Shown here one piece after another: positions 1-5,617 of a stretch of 7,025 bases of DNA. Under the pieces are notes generated by a model. The model was not told where the DNA came from and ran no database searches. It worked only from the letters and a program-made list of their open reading frames with translations. Origin of the DNA: an uncultured Mycoplasma sp. Its GTDB lineage: Bacteria; Bacillota_I; Bacilli_A; Mycoplasmatales; Metamycoplasmataceae. The stretch's first letter is position 1. Each line of letters begins with the position of its first letter. The stretch is from the NCBI GenBank assembly GCA_947040465.1, contig CAMRBO010000027.1, positions 1 to 7,025 of the forward strand, given 5' to 3'. The position numbers and the translations under genes are program-made.

Positions 1-61
1 AAGAAAAGAACTAAACACAGAAATCAACGAATCATTAATCGTTGAACATTACAATAAATAA
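1..61 (+). CDS. rpsD: 30S ribosomal protein S4, C-terminal end (partial)
   Basis: The 5' part lies outside the window. In the frame starting at base 2, 19 codons and a TAA stop encode a tail containing ELNTEINESLIVEHYNK, which matches the conserved C-terminus of bacterial S4 (the EINESLIVE(F/Y)Y-(S/N) ending seen in Bacillus and mollicutes). S4 binds 16S rRNA and nucleates assembly of the small ribosomal subunit. The next gene begins 22 bases later with its own ribosome site and no terminator between them, so the two are probably co-transcribed. The call rests on a short but very characteristic tail; the other frames give no recognisable ribosomal sequence. Confidence 0.87.
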   Translation, partial: RKELNTEINESLIVEHYNK

Positions 62-70
62 AACTTAAAA

Positions 71-76
71 AAGGAG
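71..76 (+). promoter_or_regulatory. Ribosome binding site that fixes a TTG start
   Basis: A perfect AAGGAG sits 7 bases before the TTG at 84. The downstream reading frame has no ATG anywhere, so this strong site is the main support for TTG initiation. Confidence 0.75.
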
Positions 77-83
77 AAAAATT

Positions 84-284
84 TTGGCAAGATATAAAGA
101 AGAACCCTGTAAACATTGTAAACAAGATTCCAGGGCTGTTAATTCATTAACTCAAAATATAATACAATCAGTTCTTGTTGCATTACTTATAATACCAGGA
201 CTTGTATATTGATTTGTTTCAACTGGTAAAGCATGTTATATATGCGGACTAAAATACAAAAACAAAGATAAAAAAGAAGCTTAA
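84..284 (+). CDS. Small membrane-associated protein with a split zinc-ribbon (CxxC...CxxC)
   Basis: This 66-residue protein starts at TTG behind a perfect AAGGAG; the tryptophan at residue 43 is TGA. It has CKHC at residues 9-12 and CYIC at 51-54. Between them a polar linker leads into a hydrophobic stretch at about 29-46 (VLVALLIIPGLVYWFV) with a Pro-Gly in the middle. The tail is lysine-rich. Four cysteines in two knuckles suggest one structural zinc site. The order knuckle, hydrophobic segment, knuckle resembles the LITAF-like zinc ribbon, where the hydrophobic part dips into the membrane so that both knuckles stay on the cytoplasmic side. That resemblance is my inference from spacing; no function is claimed. 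It follows rpsD closely and probably shares its message. It could also be a rubredoxin-like zinc protein with a single-span anchor. Confidence 0.8.
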
Positions 285-298
285 TAACTTCTTTTTTT
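271..298 (+). terminator. Weak intrinsic terminator after the zinc-ribbon gene
   Basis: Nine bases, AAAAAGAAG (271-279), pair with CTTCTTTTT (288-296) around an 8-base loop that contains the TAA stop, and the T run continues to 298. The stem is A/T-rich, so it is probably weak; the stronger hairpin about 15 bases downstream would back it up. Confidence 0.55.
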
Positions 299-310
299 AT
301 CCTCTATATA

Positions 311-352
311 AAAATTGTTGCTAAACGAATTTCCATTTAGCAACAATTTTTT
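311..352. terminator. Bidirectional intrinsic terminator between convergent genes
   Basis: Perfect 15-base arms, AAAATTGTTGCTAAA (311-325) and its reverse complement (336-350), flank a 10-base loop. The plus strand runs into a T tract (about 346-352, then G and more T). Read on the minus strand the stem ends in TTTT. The hairpin lies between the plus-strand rpsD/zinc-ribbon unit and the 3' end of the minus-strand MupG-like gene, so it should terminate both. Confidence 0.85.
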
Positions 353-371
353 GTTTTAATTAATTTTGATA

Positions 372-1457
372 TTACTTAACTTCTTTGAAAGAAAATTTTG
401 ATCATGGTTTTATAAAATCTAATAAAAATAAATCATGATCTGCTATTTGAGCTACAATGTTTTTTCTTCCCATTTCATCTAAATGATCTTTTTTAACAAG
501 GTGTAGTTCTCCCTTATATTGTCCAAAATTGTTATTTCCAATTGTTATTGAACCTTTTGAAATTTGTTTCTTAATATTCGCAGGTTGAAAATCTTCATCT
601 TTATATTTAACTCTTGATTGTGTTGATCTAATTAAATAATCTGATGTATCTCCTCTATTAAAATGAAGTTCATCTAAAACTATTTTCTTATCAATTGCAG
701 TTGCTGATTTATCAAATTTTATATCCAATGGTATTATGTTAGATAATTCAGAAATAGATTTTAATTCTGCCTCACTTGCAAATGCATTAGCGATAATAAT
801 ATCATCGACTAAGTCCAACATCATAAGATGTTTCACTTGAGTTGTTATAGGCATCTTTCTATGCATTTCTAATGTACATAGACCATCCATAACTGGTCAA
901 GGACCGTGTTTAGCACTATTAGAACTAACAAAAGCAGCACTTCTAATTCTAAGGTCTCTGAATTGTTTAGATGTATAAGAAAAGGTTTCAAGCGAAAGAC
1001 CTGAATATTCCATTGGATAAAAATTATGACAACCTATTAATTTATTTTTATCAGGTGCAAAAGAAATGATATTATCAACATATTTTGTTCCTGAAGACAT
1101 ATTAATTTCTATATCAAGATTTAAAGAGTTGAATGTCATTTGAGATTCTTTTAGCCCATCAAATCCTTCATCTAATCTAATTCCGGTCGCACCTAATTCT
1201 TTAAAAAAAGATAAATCATCATAAGATATATTTAACTTAGTAAAAATTGATGGAGCGATGTCAAGAACAACTTCCATACCCTTTTTAGTAGCTGTCGTAA
1301 TAATTTCATGGAAATCTTTTTTAATTTCTTCTCTACTTCCTTCTGCTGAAAGCAAACATGTAAAAACTCTTTTGAACCCGTATTTTGCCGAAAGATTTAT
1401 ATAATCTATGATTTCTTGTTTTTTTGCTTTTTCTGGATAAACTGATATACCTAACAT
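372..1457 (-). CDS. MupG/DUF871-family TIM-barrel protein, probable 6-phospho-glycosidase
   Basis: The protein has 361 residues, the normal family length. It is one frame only when TGA is read as Trp, at residues 187 and 352. The N-terminal TIM barrel (about 1-235) carries family landmarks: GISVYPEK near residue 3, RVFTCLLS at 30-37, GIRLDEGFDG at 92-101, GCHNFYP at 142-148, and the stretch ending TLEMHR at 195-200. The C-terminal part (about 250-361) has the DUF871 C-domain motifs RSTQSRVKY at 278-286 and QYKGELHLV at 313-321. The characterised member, Staphylococcus MupG, is a cytoplasmic 6-phospho-N-acetylmuramidase cleaving MurNAc-6-phosphate-GlcNAc delivered by a PTS. Substrate here is inferred only; related genes next to cellobiose-type PTS genes may act on other phospho-disaccharides. 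The ATG lies 7 bases after the IIA stop, with only a weak TAGG ribosome site, so it is probably read from the IIA message. Confidence 0.88.
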
Positions 1458-1464
1458 ATTAAAC

Positions 1465-1803
1465 CTACTTCATTTCCTCTAGTTTTTTATATAAACTAAC
1501 AAATTCTTCTGCCATTAACAATAAAGTTTGCGTTGATAACAATTGATCTTCCGCATGCATTAATAATAATGGAATTTTAATTTCTGTTCCTGCCGCTTCT
1601 GTTTGCACTAAATCTGCATGTTGTTTTTCTGCTTCAATGATGTTTTTTTCGGCTGATTCCAATTTTAATTTGGCATCTTCGAAATCACCTGCTTTGGCAC
1701 TATAAATCGCTAACATGGCATCCGATTTCGCTGTTCCTGCAAATGTTATAATCATAAAACTGATTTGCCCTAATTCTTCATAAGAATATTTTTTTTCTGA
1801 CAT
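1465..1803 (-). CDS. PTS lactose/cellobiose-family IIA component
   Basis: This 112-residue cytoplasmic phosphocarrier takes phosphate from HPr and passes it to the IIB cysteine. The family signature LLLMHAEDQLLST (79-91) is intact. His83 is the expected phosphorylation site, and Asp86, three residues on, matches the metal-binding aspartate of the lactose IIA trimer. The remainder reads as the amphipathic helices of a three-helix bundle, starting with the usual ISFMIITFAGTAKSDAM region (14-30). Length is typical (100-115). AGGAGAT sits about 6 bases before the ATG, which fixes the start. It is the first gene of its own transcript with the MupG-like gene; its likely partners IIB and IIC are on the separate transcript just upstream. 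Lactose, cellobiose and chitobiose subtypes cannot be told apart from sequence alone. Confidence 0.95.
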   Translation of the reverse strand: MSEKKYSYEELGQISFMIITFAGTAKSDAMLAIYSAKAGDFEDAKLKLESAEKNIIEAEKQHADLVQTEAAGTEIKIPLLLMHAEDQLLSTQTLLLMAEEFVSLYKKLEEMK

Positions 1804-1836
1804 TGTATCTCCTAATTTATTAAATATTTTTTTACC

Positions 1837-1866
1837 TAATAATATTATAATATCATAATATTATTA
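1837..1866 (-). promoter_or_regulatory. Promoter of the IIA/MupG-like transcript with overlapping inverted repeat
   Basis: On the minus strand a perfect TATAAT lies at 1844-1849, about 40 bases before the IIA ATG; no good -35 is visible. The same spot holds a perfect inverted repeat with 12-base arms (1837-1848 and 1855-1866) and a 6-base spacer. It covers the -10 and the predicted start site, where a repressor would sit. The repeat is all A/T apart from the spacer, so some of the symmetry may reflect composition. Confidence 0.6.
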
Positions 1867-1929
1867 ATAAATAAATACTTATTTAAACATATGTTATCGT
1901 CTATAAAAATAAGATGGAAATTTATAAAT

Positions 1930-1957
1930 AAAAAAACTACAAATTATAATTTGTAGT
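1930..1957 (-). terminator. Intrinsic terminator of the IIB-IIC-membrane protein transcript
   Basis: A perfect 22-base palindrome (1936-1957) begins 20 bases past the stop of the membrane-protein gene. Read on the minus strand it folds into a stem of about 9 bp with a tight loop and is followed by six T residues (1930-1935). The plus strand has no T run after it, so it acts only on the minus strand and separates the two PTS transcripts. Confidence 0.85.
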
Positions 1958-1977
1958 CCTAATTAACAATTATAGAT

Positions 1978-2718
1978 TTAAAATAAATTTAAGTATTCAT
2001 TTAATTTTGGCATAAAATCGTTTAATAAAACGTTTTTTTCATTTTCAAGAATTAAAATTTGATTGTTTAAATTATTATTATACATTTGTTCTTGAGGTGT
2101 TAATAACATTCCTGGCTCTGCAATTTTTATCAAACTTTTGTTATCTTGTATTGCAGCATTCAAATTATCTATTTGAGCTTGTGAATCTATTGGTAATGAA
2201 CCAGTTTTGATTGCATTTGATTGAGAAGATAGTCCTAAAGAAAATAATGTTATAACTATTATCAATAATACCAATGAACAAGATATGGTTCCAATAGATC
2301 ATGCAGTTCCATTTTTAAAAATCAAAAGTGGAACTAATGATATCATCATAATAATACCAATAGCAACTAATGCAGATACTCCTGATTGATTCAAAATAGA
2401 ACCACTCAAGTCTCATAAACGAAATTTAGATATTTCTTCTATTAAAGCTAAATTTCCAAAAGTATCATCAGTTGTTACATAACTAGAAAAATTTGTAATA
2501 TCTATACCCAAAGCTAATAATACATTTTCTGTTTGTCATTGAGCAGAAAATCACAATGATATTAAACCAAATACCGTTATCATTAATGCTAATGAATATT
2601 TTAAAATATTAAAATATTTTTTGTGATTTGATTCTGCTGAAGGAATAATCAATTTATTTCAATTAGAATAAATATTTATTTGTTCTTGAATATTTTCTTC
2701 ATTTGCAATAACTTCCAT
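1978..2718 (-). CDS. Unknown three-helix membrane protein coupled to PTS IIC
   Basis: I do not recognise this 246-residue protein. Read with TGA as Trp (residues 20, 56, 61, 102, 140) it is one open frame. It has a polar N-terminus, TM1 at about 41-60, a 53-residue loop, TM2 at about 114-134, a short lysine-containing turn, and TM3 at about 142-163. The 83-residue tail looks helical: two stretches (about 178-200 and 207-246) rich in Q, N, L and I around an EPG turn, like a helical hairpin or short coiled coil. Lysines before TM1 and in the TM2-TM3 turn suggest a cytoplasmic N-terminus and an outward-facing tail. No lipobox or known enzyme motif is visible. Its ATG overlaps the IIC stop as TAATG, with GGGGGTGA as ribosome site just before it, so its output is probably tied to IIC. 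A role as accessory or anchor for the permease is inference. Confidence 0.85.
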
Positions 2719-4220
2719 TATTCACCCCCATCTTTTTGAACTACTTTTTTATTTGAAATTTTAGTAGTGAATTTTTGTCATCCACCCTTGTAATCAATAT
2801 TAACTAATTCTTCACCATTCTTTTTCGCTGATTTATTAGCCCATAAAACAAATGGTGAGTATATAGCACAAGCAATACTAAAGTTAAGTAATGAAAGAAT
2901 AATACCTTGTCAACTTGAAGTTGCTAAAAATCCTCCGATTCCTACTGGAGTAGTTCATGGAATTTTAACAATAACTGGTGGAACTCATTTAAATTGTTCG
3001 ATTGCTAATCAAGTGATTATATATAATATTGGTTGAATCATCACAAAAGGAATAACATATTTGAAATTTAAAATTAACGGAACTCCAAAAATTAAAGGTT
3101 CATTAATATTGAATAGAGCAGGTGCTCCTCCAAATTTAAGAATTTCTCTTGTATCTGCTTTTTTAGATAAGAGTAATCCCATAAGAACTAATGCCAATGT
3201 TGCACCTGTCCCTCCAAAGAAGACAAAAGCATCATTTGTACCGTCAGCAAAAGCACTTATTGATCCAGAGGTTCCTCCCGAAGATAAATATTCTTGATTA
3301 TTTGCTAATGCAACTAATGCAACTGGTGAAAAAATAGCTGTCAAAACATTTGTACCATGAATACCGAAGAATCATAATATTGCTGAAAATGTAACATAAA
3401 TCAAACCTAAAGAAAGAGAACCTGTAGAATCTTCAATCAATGACATAAATGGTGCTTGAACAGCAACTGAAATTGCTTGACCTATACCAAACGAATCTCC
3501 TGTACCCAATCATGTAAATACATGACGAAAAATTATAAATGGTGCTTGAATTGCTATAAAGATTAACAAAGTAAATATAGTTGGAAACAACTTAGAAAAT
3601 GATCTTGCAACAGCTGGCGGAACACCTGCTGGTAAACGTAATTCTAATTTTTTATTATTTTCAAAAACTGAATAAAGTTCCATAGATAACAAAGAAGAAA
3701 CTATAGCAACTAACATACCTTGTGTTCCAAATAAATCTGCTGCACCATATGAAAAAATCATAAAACCACCAAGACCAATCAAAGATGCTATAAAAGGATC
3801 TTTGATATTCTTAATTCTTGCAAAAGAATAAGATATAGTAAGTGTAACGAATATTGATAAATTATTAAAAATACCCTTTCATATTGTGTAGAAAATAAAT
3901 GTCCCAACAGTACTAATTTGACTAGCGACACTCCCAGGAGCAAAAGTTAACGTTCCTCCGGCATTTACAACCGTTTGACCAGGAATACCCATTGTTATTC
4001 AACCTAAAATTGATGTTGATGTGGTATCTCATCAACCAAAAACAAACGTCATACATATAACACCAACTGATGCAGCTATAATTAACGGCACCAAAAGCGC
4101 AAAACCATCACGCAAGGCAGACATATGTTTTTGTTCTGCTAATTTTCCCATTCTCATGATTGCAACATCTCATGCATGTTTCATCTTTTCTTTGTATTTA
4201 GAAGTTGTTGTGTCGGTCAT
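2718..4220 (-). CDS. PTS lactose/cellobiose-family IIC permease
   Basis: This 500-residue integral membrane protein transports a disaccharide while it is phosphorylated by IIB. It has about ten hydrophobic segments and the family hallmarks: FFGIHG at 284-289, where His288 corresponds to the sugar-binding histidine of the ChbC structure, and FNINEPLIFGVPLILN at 370-385, where Glu374 is the expected catalytic glutamate. DPFIASLIGLGGFMIF (141-156) also fits the family. Length is slightly above the usual 420-450 because of a basic N-terminus and a hydrophilic C-terminal tail (461-500). Most tryptophans are TGA; residue 460 is a rare TGG. The start at 4220 has AAAGGA about 6 bases upstream. It follows IIB by 51 bases with no terminator. 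No IIA or IIB domain is fused to it. Cellobiose, chitobiose or a related beta-disaccharide are candidate substrates; sequence alone does not decide. Confidence 0.95.
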
Positions 4221-4271
4221 AAAAAATCCTTTCTTAATATATATTTTTTATATTGTTTCTTAAAACTAATT

Positions 4272-4568
4272 TTATTTGATATTGTCTTTGGCAAGATTAT
4301 AACAATCTTCACCTTTTGCCATTGCATAAATAGCAGGAGGTATAACTATAATAGGTATTCCATTTGCAATATCTTTAAATGATTGTTCCATAAATTTTAC
4401 TTGTGGACCTAGTAAAACAATATCGTAATTTGCAATGATTGTTTTAGCCTCTCCTGATGGTTTTGCAATTACATCAATCGCTTCGCCAATTGATTCTGCA
4501 TATTTTCTAATAGATTCCTCTAATAATGATGTTGACATTCCTGCCGAACAAGCTAATAATATTTTCAT
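4272..4568 (-). CDS. PTS lactose/cellobiose-family IIB component
   Basis: The protein has 98 residues, the full family length of about 100. It opens with KILLACSAGMSTSLL, the phosphate-binding loop of cellobiose IIB, with the phospho-cysteine at residue 7. The Rossmann-like alpha/beta order follows: a helix (about 12-28), the strand IDVIAKP (31-37), the strand YDIVLLGPQV (48-57) and IPIIVIPP (71-78). It accepts phosphate from His83 of the IIA protein and passes it to the sugar in IIC. AAGGAA lies about 11 bases before the ATG, a rather long spacing, but no other start in the frame is better placed. It is the first gene of the IIB-IIC-membrane protein transcript. Confidence 0.95.
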   Translation of the reverse strand: MKILLACSAGMSTSLLEESIRKYAESIGEAIDVIAKPSGEAKTIIANYDIVLLGPQVKFMEQSFKDIANGIPIIVIPPAIYAMAKGEDCYNLAKDNIK

Positions 4569-4609
4569 AATAATTAAAATTCCTTTTTTGTAAATTTGAA
4601 TACAAGTTT

Positions 4610-4615
4610 ATTATA
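4610..4615 (-). promoter_or_regulatory. -10 element of the IIB-IIC transcript
   Basis: A perfect TATAAT on the minus strand lies 41 bases before the IIB ATG, giving a leader of roughly 35 bases. No convincing -35 is visible. A 10-base A/T palindrome (4628-4637) sits just upstream and could be an operator half or simple composition. Confidence 0.6.
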
Positions 4616-4689
4616 CATTTTTTTAATAATAATTATTTATAAAATTATTTAAAAAAATATTTGGAAATTTATCAAAAATTGATGATTAG

Positions 4690-4719
4690 TTGAATTACTA
4701 AATTTTTTTAATATATAAT
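4690..4719 (+). promoter_or_regulatory. Promoter giving a leaderless message for the 101-residue membrane protein
   Basis: TTGAAT (4690-4695) and a perfect TATAAT (4714-4719) are 18 bases apart. The ATG at 4727 is only 7 bases past the -10, so transcription should begin at or next to the A of the start codon, and no ribosome site is present. A small inverted repeat, TTAGT/ACTAA (4686-4690 and 4697-4701), overlaps the -35. The promoter is divergent from the PTS IIB promoter about 75 bases away. Confidence 0.65.
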
Positions 4720-4726
4720 AATAAAT

Positions 4727-5032
4727 ATGTATCCATTTATTAAAAAATTTGATTTTGATTCTATGACTTTTATAAATCTTTTGACTAAAAATGGAGAGCC
4801 AAATATAGATGGTCTTGTAACAACACCAATAATAATTACTTCCGCTGTTTTAATGGCTATTTCTGTTATGTTACCTTGTTTAATTTGATTTATAAGAAAC
4901 TTTATGAGAATAATAATGAAAAAAAATTACACATGACTTAATCGCTCGCTAAAATGAATTTTATTATTATCCCTACTTATATTTATTGTTTCTATAATAT
5001 TGATGGTTTTAGCTATTCAAGGAATTATATAA
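4727..5032 (+). CDS. Unknown small two-helix membrane protein
   Basis: I do not recognise this 101-residue protein. The three tryptophans (54, 70, 77) are all TGA, so it is invisible under the standard code. It has a polar N-terminus (1-32), TM1 at about 34-56, a strongly basic loop (57-76, with R57, R61, K65, K66, R73, K76), and TM2 at about 77-99, ending almost at the C-terminus. By the positive-inside rule the loop is cytoplasmic and both ends face out, forming a helical hairpin. No signal peptide or lipobox is seen. The ATG is chosen because it is the first in the frame and falls at the predicted transcription start. The stop overlaps the next gene's ATG as TAATG, so the two are made together and may form a membrane plus cytoplasm pair. 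Coding status rests on this coupling, the clean frame and the promoter. Confidence 0.75.
5019..5023 (+). promoter_or_regulatory. Ribosome binding site inside the end of the membrane-protein gene
   Basis: AAGGA lies 8 bases before the ATG at 5032 and within the last codons of the upstream gene. With the TAATG overlap it supports 5032 as the start of the next gene and re-initiation by the same ribosomes. Confidence 0.6.
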
Positions 5033-5550
5033 TGCAAACAGAAAAAGAAGATAACCACGAACATAAAGAAAATTATACATCTCTTATTGATGAATTTCGT
5101 AGACAAAAAATAATTTTTAATTCTAGAAAAATTAAAAGTGATTCGATAGATATTGTTTGAGAAGCATTAGAAAAAACAATACAAAAGACTTTTAAAATTA
5201 AAAGAGAATTAAAAAAGGATATCGAATTTGGAATTAAAGTTAGGGGTTTATATACAAAATACACCTTGGAAGAGTATGACAAAGATAAATATGAAATAGT
5301 AATTTTTTGATTAAATGCAAAAGATAAATATTGATTACATTATAAAATCGTTCCCACTATGTTTAAAAAGACTTTTAAAATTAAATTTAAGGAAATTGTT
5401 TATAGAGAACAAACATTTTTTGGACTATCTGATACAGTTGGTTTATTTTTACTGAAATACTCTTTTAGAAAAAATACAAAAATGTTTAAAAATAGTATAA
5501 ATTCCATTATTAATAACAAAGATCTTGAAGATATCATAATTGAGTTTTAG
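5032..5550 (+). CDS. Unknown soluble protein upstream of gyrB
   Basis: I do not recognise this 172-residue protein. It is one frame with TGA as Trp at residues 43, 94 and 102. The N-terminus (1-15) is very polar and acidic with two histidines. The body is rich in K, E, F and I, with an amphipathic helix at about 33-60 and alternating beta-like stretches at about 65-73, 87-94, 101-108 and 114-125, so a small alpha/beta fold is likely. There is no membrane segment and no motif I can name. KTFKIK appears twice (52-57 and 113-118), encoded by an identical 20-base DNA repeat. It is translationally coupled to the membrane protein before it and ends 67 bases before gyrB, with no terminator in the gap. 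Mollicute genomes often keep small lineage-specific genes next to gyrB, but no function can be inferred from that. Confidence 0.82.
5183..5385 (+). repeat. Pair of identical 20-base direct repeats
   Basis: Copies at 5183-5202 and 5366-5385 are identical and 183 bases (61 codons) apart, both in frame in the 172-residue gene, encoding KTFKIK. The unit is A/T-rich (AAAAGACTTTTAAAATTAAA), so chance similarity is easier than usual. Confidence 0.7.
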
Positions 5551-5571
5551 TCAATTAAAAAATCATTAATT

Positions 5572-5580
5572 TGATATAAT
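5572..5580 (+). promoter_or_regulatory. Extended -10 promoter of gyrB
   Basis: TGATATAAT is an extended -10 (TGn plus perfect TATAAT at 5575-5580), 37 bases before the gyrB ATG. The -35 region is poor, which the TGn element would compensate. It lets gyrB be expressed independently of the upstream pair, although read-through is possible because no terminator intervenes. Confidence 0.65.
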
Positions 5581-5617
5581 TTAGTTATTAATTTCAACAA
5601 ATTGAAAAGAGGCAAAT

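Noticed and set aside
402..1457. Apparent split of the MupG-like gene into two shorter frames
   Set aside because: The break is a TGA in frame; with TGA as Trp the two parts and a further C-terminal piece to 372 form one full-length family protein.
3061..4382. Plus-strand open frames at 3061-3297, 4021-4263 and 4176-4382
   Set aside because: They lie opposite the well-supported IIC and IIB genes, have no ribosome sites, and their peptides resemble nothing; they are antisense shadows.
4671..4683. Small palindrome ATCAA-AAA-TTGAT between the divergent promoters
   Set aside because: Five-base arms in A/T-rich DNA are expected by chance; not enough to call an operator.
4569..4726. Possible replication origin, given the nearby gyrB and the A/T-rich gap
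   Set aside because: I saw no TTATCCACA-like DnaA boxes in this gap, and it is well explained by two divergent promoters.
5073..5282. Minus-strand open frame opposite the 172-residue gene
   Set aside because: No ribosome site or promoter, and the plus-strand frame is continuous and coupled to its neighbour.
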